A stretch of 64,000 bases of DNA from Pseudomonas sp. RIT-PI-q (GCF_001297125.1 NZ_LHPC01000054.1:62001-126000); one strand, 5' to 3'. Positions 18,507 to 27,472 are shown, counted from the first letter of the stretch. Numbers and translations: made by a program. The notes: generated from the letters alone by a model not told the origin.

Positions 18507-20159
18507 GTGACTGCAAATCCTCTCGACGATCCGTTCTATTACTTGAACAACTTCATGCAAGTGCTTGATTGGCTTGAGCATCGCTACGCCGATGTATTGA
18601 GTATAGAAGAGCAACGCTTCATCGGTGACTTCAATCAGTTGCCTCGCGAGTCCCGAGCACTGCTGGTCAGAATGGTGATGCGCAAGGGCATTCACTTCAG
18701 GGCGGGCAAACTGCATTACACCGAGATTGGCAACATCGCCATGGCCGCCGGTCCATTGCTGGCGCTGGGGTGGATTGACGAGCAGTCACCGTTGCCGATC
18801 GAGACGCTGTTCGAAGTGCTGCTCAAGGCAGAAATTCTCCAGTGCTTCGGTGCCGCCATCGATCAGCCCAAAGGTAAAAAGGCCGATTGGCTGCCGGCAC
18901 TGAGCGAACGGTTTCCCGAGGCTCAGGGCTTCACCCTCTGGTGCCCGATACTGGATGACCGATTGTTCAGCCTGACCATCATGGGCCTGTGTGACCGGCT
19001 GCGCTTGATGTTTTTCGGCAACCTTTACCAGGACTGGTCGGAGTTTGTGCTGGCCGACCTAGGCATCTTCACCTACGAAAAAGTCGAGTTCTGCGCTGAA
19101 TCCCGGGGTTTGCGCAGTCGCGACGATGTCGATGCCTGCGTCTTTCTTCATGAATGCCAGCAGCGTTTCGAAGGCGGCGAAGCAGTGGCCGGTATTGTCG
19201 AGCAGATCAACGGGCTGGCGCTGAGTAATCCCTGGCTGCAAAGGCGTCGCGGCAAGTTGCTGTTCCAGATCGGGCAATATTGCGAGCGCATGGCGGATTT
19301 CGCTAATGCCCTGACCATCTACCGTGAGTGCGCCTATCCCGGCGCGCGCTTGCGGCTGATTCGCGTGCTGGAGCGTTGCGGTGAGTATTCACTGGCCATG
19401 GACCTGGCCACACATGCCGAGCAAACGCCGGAAAGCGCCGCTGAACAGCAGCAATTGCTGCGCGTGCTGCCCAGGTTGCGGCGCAAGCTTGGCGGTCCGG
19501 CGATGAAACGCGCGTCGCCACGGGAAATGCTGCGCCTGGACCTGCAACTGCCGCGGAACGACCCGGCGCTGTCGGTGGAGTCTTACGTTCAGGCGCACCT
19601 GGCGGAAGATTCAGCGCCGGTGCATTACGTCGAAAACAGCCTCGTCAACTCGTTGTTCGGACTGCTGTGCTGGCCGGCAATCTTCGCGCCGCTGCCGGGC
19701 GCGTTTTTTCACCCGTTCCAGCGCGGGCCGGTGGACCTGCTCAACGAAGACTTTCATGCTCGCCGTTCGGAGTTGTTCGAGCGTTGCCTGGATGAGCTCA
19801 ATGACGGGCGTTACCTCCAGACGATCCGTGAACGTTATACGAACAAGTGGGGCGTGCAGTCGCCGTTTGTGTTCTGGGGGGCGCTGAGCGAAGAATTGCT
19901 GGATCAGGCGCTCGACTGCCTGCCGGCCGAACACCTCAGGCACTGGTTCAATCGTCTGCTGCTGGACATAAAGGCCAATCGGGCCGGCATGCCGGACTTG
20001 ATCCAGTTCTGGCCGCAGCAAAAGACCTACCGCATGATCGAAGTCAAAGGCCCCGGTGATCGCTTGCAGGACAACCAGTTGCGCTGGCTGGAGTTCTGCC
20101 ATGAACACCACATGCCGATTGCCGTTTGCTACGTGCAATGGGCGGAGCAGAGCGCTTGA
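18507..20159 (+). CDS. FAN1-like structure-specific nuclease with VRR-NUC domain
   Basis: Encodes 550 aa. The C-terminal VRR-NUC (PD-(D/E)XK) site is complete: Asp497 in GMPDLIQFW, then Glu512 and Lys514 in YRMIEVKGPGD, the same 15- and 2-residue spacing reported for P. aeruginosa FAN1. The N-terminus (DDPFYYLNNFMQVLDWLEHR) and the helical TPR-like middle fit bacterial FAN1. The family cuts 5' flaps and unhooks interstrand crosslinks. The start is GTG 18507 without a clear SD. The stop overlaps the start of the next helicase gene, so the two probably act together. Confidence 0.92.
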   Translation: MTANPLDDPFYYLNNFMQVLDWLEHRYADVLSIEEQRFIGDFNQLPRESRALLVRMVMRKGIHFRAGKLHYTEIGNIAMAAGPLLALGWIDEQSPLPIETLFEVLLKAEILQCFGAAIDQPKGKKADWLPALSERFPEAQGFTLWCPILDDRLFSLTIMGLCDRLRLMFFGNLYQDWSEFVLADLGIFTYEKVEFCAESRGLRSRDDVDACVFLHECQQRFEGGEAVAGIVEQINGLALSNPWLQRRRGKLLFQIGQYCERMADFANALTIYRECAYPGARLRLIRVLERCGEYSLAMDLATHAEQTPESAAEQQQLLRVLPRLRRKLGGPAMKRASPREMLRLDLQLPRNDPALSVESYVQAHLAEDSAPVHYVENSLVNSLFGLLCWPAIFAPLPGAFFHPFQRGPVDLLNEDFHARRSELFERCLDELNDGRYLQTIRERYTNKWGVQSPFVFWGALSEELLDQALDCLPAEHLRHWFNRLLLDIKANRAGMPDLIQFWPQQKTYRMIEVKGPGDRLQDNQLRWLEFCHEHHMPIAVCYVQWAEQSA

Positions 20160-22408
20160 GCTACAGCATCGCGGTGCGTGCGCTGTGTGAGTTCACGGCC
20201 AAGGTCGGCGATCTCGACCTGCGTTTTACCCCGTCACCGACCGCGCTGGAAGGCATCGTCGGGCACCGTACAGTGGCGTCCCGACGCAGTGACGGCTATC
20301 AGAGTGAAGTCGCGCTTGAGGGGCGGTATCAGTCGTTGCAGGTCAAGGGCAGGGCGGACGGCTACGATCCCGCACAAAACTGCCTGGAAGAAGTCAAAAC
20401 CTACCGCGGCGACTTGAGCAAGCAACCGGCCAATCACCGCCAATTGCACTGGGCTCAGGCGAAGATCTACGGTTGGTTGATGTGTCAGAAACTCGATCTG
20501 GCGCAGATCAATCTGGCCCTGGTGTACTTCGACATCGTCAGCGAAAAGGAAACCTGCCTGGTCGAGGCCTTCAGCGCCAAGGAACTGGGGCAGTTCTTCG
20601 AGCACCATTGCGCGCTGTTCCTGCACTGGGCCGAGCAGGAAATGGCCCATCGCGATGCACGCAACAATGCGGCCCAACAGTTGGCGTTTCCCCATGCCGA
20701 TTTTCGGCCGGGGCAGCGTCATCTGGCGGAGTCGGTGTTCAAGGCGGTCAGCACCGGTCGTTGCCTGATGGCTCAGGCGCCCACGGGGATCGGTAAAACC
20801 GTGGGGACGCTGTTTCCGATGCTCAAGGCCCTGGCGCCGCAGCGGCTGGACAAGGTGTTCTTCCTCACGGCGAAAACCCCGGGGCGCAAATTGGCGCTGG
20901 ACGCCGCACAAGTGATCCTCGACAGCGCCGGGGCGCCGCCATTGCGCGTTCTGGAAATGATTGCCCGGGACAAGGCCTGCGAACATCCGGACAAGGCCTG
21001 CCACGGCGAATCCTGCCCGTTGGCTCAAGGCTTTTACGATCGCTTGCCGGCCGCTCGCCAGGCGGCCAGCGAACTGAGCCTGTTGAACCAGAGCGCGTTG
21101 CGCGAGGTTGCCCTGAAACACGACGTCTGCCCCTATTACCTGAGCCAGGAAATGGCCCGTTGGGCGGACGTGGTGGTCGCTGATTACAACTACTACTTCG
21201 ACTTCAGTGCCCTGTTGTTCGGGCTGGCCCAGGCCAACAACTGGACAGTCGCGGTGCTGGTGGACGAGGCGCACAATCTGGTGGAACGCGGCCGGCAGAT
21301 GTACAGCGCCAGCCTCGACCAGTCGACGCTCAACGCGGTGCGTAAAACAGCGCCCGAGCCATTGAAAAAATCCCTGCAACGGGTCAACCGTGAGTGGAAC
21401 GCCCTGCATAACCTGCAGCTCGGCGCCTATCAGGCGTACGACAAGGCCCCGGAGAAACTGCTTCAGGCGCTGTCTTCGTGCAGCGCGAGCATCGGCGATT
21501 ATCTGAATGATCACCCGCAGGGCCTGGACAGCGCCTTGCAGACCTTCTACTTCGACATGCTGCAATTCTGCCGGGTGGCTGAACTCTTCGATGAGCAGTT
21601 CCTGTTCGACATCAGCAAGCGCGACCTCGACCGCAAGCGCAATCTGTCGCAACTGTGCCTGCGCAACGTGGTGCCTGCCGGTTTCATCCGCCCGCGGCTG
21701 ACGGCTGCGCGCAGCACCGTGCTGTTTTCCGCCACCCTGAGCCCTCGCCACTACTATGCCGATCTGCTGGGGACACCGGCGAACACGGTGTGGATTGACG
21801 TGGAATCACCGTTTCATGCCGATCAGCTGCAAGTGCATATCGTCAGCCAGATCTCCACGCGGTTCGTCCATCGCCAGTCGTCCCTGGCGCCGATTGTCGA
21901 ACTGATTGCCCGACAATTCAGCCAACGCCCCGGCAACTACCTGGCGTTTTTCAGCAGCTTCGATTACTTGCAGCCAGTGGCGCAGTTGCTGGCCGAGAAA
22001 TATCCGCACATCAATCTGTGGGCACAGTCCAGAGGCATGGCGGAGGGGCAGCGCCAGGAGTTTCTCGATCAATTCACCGCCGACAGTCAGGGTGTCGGGT
22101 TTGCGGTGCTGGGCGGGGCTTTTGGCGAAGGCATCGACTTGCCCGGTGCTCGGCTGATCGGAGCATTCATCGCCACCCTGGGGCTGGCGCAACTCAACCC
22201 GGTCAATGAACAGCTGAAACATCGCATGGCGGCGATTTTCGGCGCTGGCTACGACTACACCTACCTGTTTCCCGGGGTGCAAAAAGTGGTGCAGGCCGCC
22301 GGACGAGTGATCCGCACCCAGCAGGATCAAGGGGTGGTGATGCTGATCGATGACCGGTTTGGCGAGAGCAAGGTCAAGCAGTTGCTGCCGGCTTGGTGGG
22401 CGGTTTAA
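20156..22408 (+). CDS. PD-(D/E)XK nuclease-DinG/XPD-type Fe-S helicase fusion
   Basis: Encodes about 750 aa. Residues 60-105 form a RecB-like nuclease site: Asp68, Glu79-x-Lys81 (EEVKTY) and Q101-AKI-Y105 (QxxxY motif). Then comes an XPD/DinG-type superfamily II helicase with Walker A QAPTGIGKT, four cysteines (KACEHPDKACHGESCP and HDVCPYY) expected to hold a 4Fe-4S cluster, DEAH box VLVDEAHNL, and a C-terminal helicase half (GGAFGEGIDLPGARLIG; QAAGRVIRTQQD). The start chosen is TTG 20156, overlapping the FAN1 stop, with GGAG 9 nt upstream; TTG 20126 and ATG 20138 are also in frame. It probably forms a repair pair with the FAN1-like nuclease. Confidence 0.88.
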   Translation: MSYSIAVRALCEFTAKVGDLDLRFTPSPTALEGIVGHRTVASRRSDGYQSEVALEGRYQSLQVKGRADGYDPAQNCLEEVKTYRGDLSKQPANHRQLHWAQAKIYGWLMCQKLDLAQINLALVYFDIVSEKETCLVEAFSAKELGQFFEHHCALFLHWAEQEMAHRDARNNAAQQLAFPHADFRPGQRHLAESVFKAVSTGRCLMAQAPTGIGKTVGTLFPMLKALAPQRLDKVFFLTAKTPGRKLALDAAQVILDSAGAPPLRVLEMIARDKACEHPDKACHGESCPLAQGFYDRLPAARQAASELSLLNQSALREVALKHDVCPYYLSQEMARWADVVVADYNYYFDFSALLFGLAQANNWTVAVLVDEAHNLVERGRQMYSASLDQSTLNAVRKTAPEPLKKSLQRVNREWNALHNLQLGAYQAYDKAPEKLLQALSSCSASIGDYLNDHPQGLDSALQTFYFDMLQFCRVAELFDEQFLFDISKRDLDRKRNLSQLCLRNVVPAGFIRPRLTAARSTVLFSATLSPRHYYADLLGTPANTVWIDVESPFHADQLQVHIVSQISTRFVHRQSSLAPIVELIARQFSQRPGNYLAFFSSFDYLQPVAQLLAEKYPHINLWAQSRGMAEGQRQEFLDQFTADSQGVGFAVLGGAFGEGIDLPGARLIGAFIATLGLAQLNPVNEQLKHRMAAIFGAGYDYTYLFPGVQKVVQAAGRVIRTQQDQGVVMLIDDRFGESKVKQLLPAWWAV

Positions 22409-22420
22409 CGGTGGCTTTTT

Positions 22421-22446
22421 TCCTACTATCGAGTAGGATCTTTTAC
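22421..22446 (+). terminator. Likely intrinsic terminator after helicase
   Basis: TCCTACT-ATCG-AGTAGGA forms a 7-bp hairpin followed by TCTTTT, 12 nt after the helicase stop codon. Confidence 0.55.
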
Positions 22447-22483
22447 TTAAAAAACAGCGACATATCTTGAAAGACACACTCAT

Positions 22484-22515
22484 TTGAATAAACCGCATGA
22501 GCGGGCTTTATTCAA
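22484..22515 (+). promoter_or_regulatory. Hairpin in leader of zeta-like gene
   Basis: TTGAATAAACCGC and GCGGGCTTTATTCAA pair almost completely (a small bulge) around a 4-nt loop, about 50 nt before the zeta-like start codon. No T-run follows, so a regulatory or stability role is more likely than termination. Confidence 0.4.
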
Positions 22516-22563
22516 AGGGCGGGGCATCACTTTCACCCGCGTCTTTGATAAGGAAATCAAGGT

Positions 22564-23472
22564 ATGTCACCAGCACCGCTTTACGCTTACACCCCGGAAG
22601 ACGTCACCAAGGCATTCAATGAAATCAGCGCCACGCTGTTCAGCGGCAAAACAGCCGAGACCCCGCCAAAGCTGCTGGTCCCTGCCGGGCTGCAGGGCTC
22701 AGGTAAAACCTATCTGCTGGAAAAGAGCCTGTTGCCGTCCGGTTACTACAACAATTATGTGCGTCTGTACCTGCCCGAGTATCGGGAAAAACACCCTCAG
22801 TACGTCGAGATGATCAAACACGGTGTTCTGCACGCCTATGAGCATACGGAAGCGTTTGTCCGTGAGATCGGCGCAAAGGTGTTTGAGGCGGCGTTCACGC
22901 GCAAATACAACATCATCATGGAGTGCGCGTTCGACAGCATCGACTTTGCCGGGCTTGCGTCGTACGCAATACCTGCCGGCTACCAGCTCGAAGCTCACAT
23001 CGTCGGTTGTAACCAGGCGTTTGCGCACCTGTCGAGCATCAAGAGGGCCCTGAGGAGTCTGGAAAAACAGGAGCTGGAGCGATTCGTCAGTTATTCGGCG
23101 CTGGAATCGAGCATGAGCAACGCGCAGGCGATCCTCCTGGCGTTCGAGACCGTCGCAAAAGCGGTGAGCGGCTCACAGATCTTTTTGTACGAACGCGGTT
23201 TGGGCGCATTGAACGAACGGGTATTGCGAGCACATAGCTCATACTCCAAAGACGTTGACGGGGAGTTGACCATCAGCTCTACCACCGCGCCCTATAATTA
23301 CAGTGCCTATAACACCATCATCAATAATCACGTCTACTCCATGCAGGCGCGTGACGAGATGGTCAAAGACTGCCACCTGGCGTTGCTTAAAACCGGGACA
23401 TTTGTCAACCAGGTGCCTGACTTTGTCTACAACGACCTGTACGCCTATATCGTTAAATACGTGTACCGCTAA
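22564..23472 (+). CDS. Zeta-toxin-like P-loop kinase (orphan)
   Basis: Encodes 302 aa. The Walker A GLQGSGKT (residues 42-49) is preceded by KLLVPAGLQ, the strand-loop order of zeta toxin and related small-molecule kinases, and NIIMECAFDS fits the zeta-type segment that follows. Zeta toxins phosphorylate UDP-N-acetylglucosamine and block wall synthesis, but no epsilon-like antitoxin gene is adjacent: the flanks are intergenic hairpins. It may be a chromosomal housekeeping kinase or an unusual toxin. The C-terminal 100 aa (rich in Tyr, including DGELTISSTTAPYNY) match nothing I recognise. The start ATG has AAGGAAAT upstream. Confidence 0.65.
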   Translation: MSPAPLYAYTPEDVTKAFNEISATLFSGKTAETPPKLLVPAGLQGSGKTYLLEKSLLPSGYYNNYVRLYLPEYREKHPQYVEMIKHGVLHAYEHTEAFVREIGAKVFEAAFTRKYNIIMECAFDSIDFAGLASYAIPAGYQLEAHIVGCNQAFAHLSSIKRALRSLEKQELERFVSYSALESSMSNAQAILLAFETVAKAVSGSQIFLYERGLGALNERVLRAHSSYSKDVDGELTISSTTAPYNYSAYNTIINNHVYSMQARDEMVKDCHLALLKTGTFVNQVPDFVYNDLYAYIVKYVYR

Positions 23473-23502
23473 CGCCCAGCGTCAAGATTAGATATTCCGT
23501 AA

Positions 23503-23545
23503 GACAAACCGCTGATGATTCGGCTTTTCAAATTGGCGGTTTGTC
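23503..23545. terminator. Long inverted repeat between zeta-like and kinase genes
   Basis: GACAAACCGC and GCGGTTTGTC are perfect 10-bp inverted arms with a 23-nt spacer, 30 nt after the zeta-like stop and 37 nt before the histidine-kinase ATG. It could be a terminator hairpin without U-run or an operator for the kinase gene. Confidence 0.45.
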
Positions 23546-23582
23546 GCATACTCCAGAAAAACAATGCTGACGTGAGAAATCA

Positions 23583-25505
23583 ATGATCGAAGATCGGACC
23601 AAAACCACAGCCATCGATGACAGTCGGTTTCGCCTGTTGATCGATGCTGTGATTGACTACGCGATCTACATGATTGATCCCGATGGCATCATTACCAGCT
23701 GGAACGCGGGTGCGCGGCGTTTCAAGGGGTATGAGGAGGCGGAAATTCTCGGCCAGCACTTCTCGCAGTTCTATACCAAAGAGGATCGCTTGGCCGGTTT
23801 GCCCCAGCGTGCGCTGGATACGGCCATTCGGGAGGGGCGTTTCGAAGGCGAAGGCTGGCGCGTTCGCAAGGACGGCACGCATTTCTGGTCCCACGTGGTG
23901 ATCGATCCGATTATCGACCCGTCGGGCAAGTTGCTGGGGTTTGCCAAGATCACCCGTGACTTGACCGACCGCAAAATGGCCGAAGAAATCCTCAAGCAAA
24001 GCGAACAGCAGTTTCGCCTGCTGGTGCAGAGCGTCACTGACTACGCCATCTACATGCTTGCCCCGGATGGACGCCTGACTAACTGGAACCCGGGAGCGCA
24101 ACGCATCAAGGGCTACCTGCCCGAAGAGGTCATCGGTAAGCACTTTTCGATGTTCTATACGCCGGAAGACCGCGAGGCTGGCGAGCCAAATCGGACGTTG
24201 GACATTGCGGTGCGTGAAGGGCGCTTCGAAAACAAAGGCTGGCGGGTGCGCAAGGACGGCACACGATTCATGGCGCATGTCGTGGTCGACCCGATCTGGG
24301 GCGATACCGGCACGCTGCTCGGTTTCGCCAAGATCACCCGTGATATCACCAAAGCGACATTGGCACAGCAGACACTTGAGCAAACCCGTGAAGCGCTGTT
24401 CCAGGCGCAGAAGATGCAGGCCATCGGTCAACTCAGCGGCGGGATTGCCCACGACTTCAATAATTTGCTGACGGTCATTTTGGGTAATCTGGAAATCGTC
24501 CGCAAACGCGTGGGCGAAGATCCAAAAATCACCCGACTGCTCGACAACGCGACTCAGGGTGCCTTGCGTGGTGTATCCCTGACCCAACGTATGTTGGCTT
24601 TTGCCCGGCGGCAGGAGCTCAAGGCCGAATCGGTCGATATACCAGAACTTGTGCAAGGGATCAGCGGACTGTTGCGCAGCTCCCTTGGGCCTTCAGTGAC
24701 ACTCGAGACTGATTTTTCGCCTGAGCTCGAACCCGTCCTGGCCGACCTCAATCAGCTCGAACTGGCGGTACTGAATCTGGCCACCAACGCCCGTGACGCC
24801 ATGCCCCACGGCGGGGAAATCGTCATCAGTACCAAGACTGAGGAGGTCGACGACCCGACCCGGTGGTCCCTGGTTGCCGGTCGTTATGTCTGCCTGAGTG
24901 TTACCGATACAGGGGAGGGCATGGATGCCACCACGCTGGCTTCGGCGATGGACCCGTTCTTCACCACCAAAGGGGTTGGCAAAGGTACGGGCCTGGGGCT
25001 GTCGATGGTTCACGGTTTTGTCGAACAGCTGGGTGGGCGATTCATTCTCAAGAGCCAGAAGGACAAAGGTACTACCGCCGAGCTTTGGTTGCCTGCCGCG
25101 ACTATCGGCCCGCGCACCAAAATGGTGAAACCAGAGAACCCCGCCGTGACGGTGCCTCGCCTGTGCGTGTTGGTGGTGGACGACGACAGTCTGGTGTTGA
25201 CCAGTACCAGCCTGTTGCTTGAAGACCTGGGGCATCGGGTGATCAGTGCGGCATCTGGTGCACAGGCGCTGGAACTGTTCAAGAACGAGCACGACATTGA
25301 CCTGGTTATTACGGACATGGCCATGCCGCAGATGAGTGGTGCGCAATTGGCACAGGCCATCCGGATCATAAAGCCGGACCTGCCGATCATTCTCGCCACC
25401 GGTTACGCCGAGCGGCTGGAAGGCTTCGCGACCAGGCTTCCGCGCTTGTCCAAGCCCTATAACCAACTCCACCTGGTGGAGATTATCGCCTCTGCCATGA
25501 AATGA
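23583..25505 (+). CDS. Hybrid sensor histidine kinase, PAS-PAS-HisKA-HATPase-REC
   Basis: Encodes 640 aa, with no membrane segments, so cytoplasmic. Two PAS/PAC repeats (about 12-130 and 140-260) are near-duplicates (YAIYMIDPDGIITSWNAGAR and YAIYMLAPDGRLTNWNPGAQ). The phosphoacceptor His290 is in GGIAHDFNNLLTVILGNLE; the ATP lid shows NLATNARDAMP and GTGLGLSMVHGF. A C-terminal receiver has Asp578 in LVITDMAMPQMSG. There is no DNA-binding output, so it must pass phosphate to another regulator or act by itself. The signal is unknown. Neither PAS repeat has the LOV cysteine. Confidence 0.92.
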   Translation: MIEDRTKTTAIDDSRFRLLIDAVIDYAIYMIDPDGIITSWNAGARRFKGYEEAEILGQHFSQFYTKEDRLAGLPQRALDTAIREGRFEGEGWRVRKDGTHFWSHVVIDPIIDPSGKLLGFAKITRDLTDRKMAEEILKQSEQQFRLLVQSVTDYAIYMLAPDGRLTNWNPGAQRIKGYLPEEVIGKHFSMFYTPEDREAGEPNRTLDIAVREGRFENKGWRVRKDGTRFMAHVVVDPIWGDTGTLLGFAKITRDITKATLAQQTLEQTREALFQAQKMQAIGQLSGGIAHDFNNLLTVILGNLEIVRKRVGEDPKITRLLDNATQGALRGVSLTQRMLAFARRQELKAESVDIPELVQGISGLLRSSLGPSVTLETDFSPELEPVLADLNQLELAVLNLATNARDAMPHGGEIVISTKTEEVDDPTRWSLVAGRYVCLSVTDTGEGMDATTLASAMDPFFTTKGVGKGTGLGLSMVHGFVEQLGGRFILKSQKDKGTTAELWLPAATIGPRTKMVKPENPAVTVPRLCVLVVDDDSLVLTSTSLLLEDLGHRVISAASGAQALELFKNEHDIDLVITDMAMPQMSGAQLAQAIRIIKPDLPIILATGYAERLEGFATRLPRLSKPYNQLHLVEIIASAMK

Positions 25506-25514
25506 CTGACGTGT

Positions 25515-25760
25515 TCATTGTTCAGTGGCGGCTCCTGCGTTCTTCTTGAAGCCGCGCAAATTCATGGCACACAGGCAAAACTGCAACACGATCAGGGCGT
25601 AGGCATGGGTGTGGTAACCCCAGATCACCCACAAGATATTGCTGACAATAAAGCCGATGAAACCCGCCACCCGGCGTGAAGGTTGTTGCGAACCGATCAA
25701 CCACGCCGCCATCACCGTGACCAGCATCGCTGGCCATTGCACCCAATCGAGATAGTCCAT
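25515..25760 (-). CDS. Small inner-membrane protein, unknown function
   Basis: Encodes 81 aa with three hydrophobic stretches (MLVTVMAAWLIG, VAGFIGFIVSNILWVIWGY, YALIVLQFCLCAMNLRGF), like small SemiSWEET/PnuC-like three-helix membrane proteins, but the assignment is not secure. The ATG has AAGGAACG upstream. It converges on the histidine-kinase gene with a 9-nt gap. Confidence 0.7.
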   Translation of the reverse strand: MDYLDWVQWPAMLVTVMAAWLIGSQQPSRRVAGFIGFIVSNILWVIWGYHTHAYALIVLQFCLCAMNLRGFKKNAGAATEQ

Positions 25761-25852
25761 CGACGTTCCTTTAACATCAGGCTGTTATCTGAGGGACCAC
25801 GGTGGCGCGGGTCTGTTCGCCTTCGGCAATCCCTGATTCAAACAACCGCACC

Positions 25853-25955
25853 CTGTAGGAGCGAGCTTGGTCGCGATGAACCCACAGGCACCGCGTTTAC
25901 CCTGTTTAAACGCGTCATCGTTGACGTCCTTCGCGAGCAAGCTCGCTCCTACAGG
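25853..25955. repeat. REP pair (gtaggagcgagcttg family)
   Basis: CTGTAGGAGCGAGCTTGGTC and its inverted partner (GAGCAAGCTCGCTCCTACAG) flank a spacer with ACGCGTCATCGTTGACGTCC. The same spacer sequence recurs in the repeats at 26595 and 55611. Confidence 0.85.
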
Positions 25956-26028
25956 GATGGCATGGGCGCGTTGAAATTCAGCTGAACTTGTCGGTGGCCG
26001 CTTCTTCTAAACGCTTTCCATCCTGTGT

Positions 26029-26574
26029 GTGACGCCTGTGCCAAGAATACTCACCGAAACCCCGGCGGAAGAAGCCCTGACCGAACACAACGCCAAGATG
26101 TTCGGATCGCCCAAGGAACGCCTGGACTTCTACCGCCGGGAAATCCAGTACGAAACCAGTATCCTGGCCAATCGCACTGACGCCTATCTGGCGGCGCAAT
26201 CGTTTCTGGTGATTGCTTTCGCGTCCTGCATGGCGAACCTCAATCCTGAGTGGGGGAAACTTTTCACGCTGGTCGTGCCGCCATTCCTGGCGCTGTTGGG
26301 TCTGCTCAGTTCGCTGAATGCCTGGCCGGGGATTCGTGCGGCGTATGACATCATTGATCATTGGCATTTCAAGCAGAGTGAGTTGTTGCGTAGCGAGCCG
26401 CTGATGGGGCTTGCCTATGATGAGTCACCGCTTTTCAGCGAGATGGAGTCTTCACACAAGGGGTATCGAAAATCGCTGTTGTTTTCGGTGCGTACGCCGT
26501 GGATTTTTGCGACGTTTTGGGTGTTGCTGGGGGGGTATGCGATTTTTATCCAGGTGACGAATCCTGGTGGGTGA
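26029..26574 (+). CDS. Three-helix membrane protein, unknown function
   Basis: Encodes 181 aa. A soluble charged N-terminus (ERLDFYRREIQYETSILANR) is followed by two helices (YLAAQSFLVIAFASCM and LFTLVVPPFLALLGLLSS), a soluble middle of about 60 aa, and a third helix near the C-terminus (WIFATFWVLLGGYAIFIQV). The start GTG 26029 has no strong SD. It is flanked on both sides by REP pairs. I do not recognise the family; the layout resembles small effector-like or ion-permeability membrane proteins, but nothing nearby supports that role. Confidence 0.7.
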   Translation: MTPVPRILTETPAEEALTEHNAKMFGSPKERLDFYRREIQYETSILANRTDAYLAAQSFLVIAFASCMANLNPEWGKLFTLVVPPFLALLGLLSSLNAWPGIRAAYDIIDHWHFKQSELLRSEPLMGLAYDESPLFSEMESSHKGYRKSLLFSVRTPWIFATFWVLLGGYAIFIQVTNPGG

Positions 26575-26594
26575 AAGGGTTCACCACCACGCCT

Positions 26595-26695
26595 TGTAGG
26601 AGCTGGCTTGCCAGCGAAGGCCTCCAATGCACCACGTTTATCCTGTTAAAAACGCGTCATCGTTAACGACCTTCGCTGGCAAGCCAGCTCCTACA
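26595..26695. repeat. REP pair (gtaggagctggcttgccagcg family)
   Basis: TGTAGGAGCTGGCTTGCCAG and its inverted copy surround about 50 nt that include AACGCGTCATCGTTAACGACC. Confidence 0.85.
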
Positions 26696-26804
26696 GGTGT
26701 TGATGCACCGCCTCCGGCCATGGATGGCCGGGGGCGGGGGGCCACGGAGCAGGACGTCACCGAAGAAACGGATATACACCCAATCCGATCCAGGCCCAAA
26801 AGCA

Positions 26805-27281
26805 TCAAGCCGCCAAATTAGGCGTACTCATTTCTTTTTTGTACTGCACTTTCAAACTCTCCATCTGCGCGCCCAACTCTTCCAGCGTCGCTTTGCCCAG
26901 CAGCTTTTTAGCCTGAGGAAACATCTCCGTCTCCTCCTCTTCAATGTGGTGTTCCAGCAACTCCTTGACCACTTTCACCCGACCTGCAAACTCCGGCGTG
27001 GACGGATCAGTCACCTTCAGATCCGGCAATACCAGCGAATCAACCGTGCGGTGCTCTTCCTTGGCCTCGTAATACATGACGTCCTGCTCCTTGCCGCCCG
27101 CCTTTTTATACGCCGGATACAGCACTTCTTCTTCAAGACGGGTATGGATCGCAATCTCCATTTCCAGCTTGGCCAGCAGCTCGGTGCGTTTCTTCACACC
27201 ACGCTCGGTGGTTTCACTCAACTGAGCCAGGATGCCTTTTACGCGTTCATGATCGGCTTTCAACAGGTCTATGGCGTTCAT
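26805..27281 (-). CDS. Hemerythrin HHE-domain protein
   Basis: Encodes 158 aa, mostly helical and cytoplasmic. Iron-ligand candidates are spaced as in HHE domains: DHERVKGIL, HTRLEEEVLYPAY, EEHRTVDSLV and HHIEEEETEMFP. Such proteins bind a di-iron site and sense or buffer oxygen or nitric oxide. The frame stays open for 82 codons upstream, but ATG 27281 (MNAIDLLKADHERV) begins exactly at the domain and is the likely start. Confidence 0.87.
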   Translation of the reverse strand: MNAIDLLKADHERVKGILAQLSETTERGVKKRTELLAKLEMEIAIHTRLEEEVLYPAYKKAGGKEQDVMYYEAKEEHRTVDSLVLPDLKVTDPSTPEFAGRVKVVKELLEHHIEEEETEMFPQAKKLLGKATLEELGAQMESLKVQYKKEMSTPNLAA

Positions 27282-27444
27282 GGTCGGATCTCTCAAATAG
27301 TCACGGGGGTTGAGCGCGAACGGTCTCAAGGCCGCAGGTCGCTCATAGTCCTCGAGCATTTGTCGTGCCGAGTTTATTCGTCCGATAAAACCATTAAATA
27401 TCAATACGTTAAATTCGCTGATGGCGAACTGCGGTCGTGCAGGG

Positions 27445-27472
27445 TGCATGAGTCTGGAATTTGACTCATGCA
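27445..27472. promoter_or_regulatory. Perfect inverted repeat in gap 27282-27624
   Basis: TGCATGAGTC and GACTCATGCA are exact 10-bp inverted arms with an 8-nt spacer. A wider pair, GCGAACTGC upstream and GCAGTTCGC downstream, nests around it. It lies in the divergent promoter region between the hemerythrin and alcohol-dehydrogenase genes; the rest of this 343-nt gap shows no gene. Confidence 0.5.
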
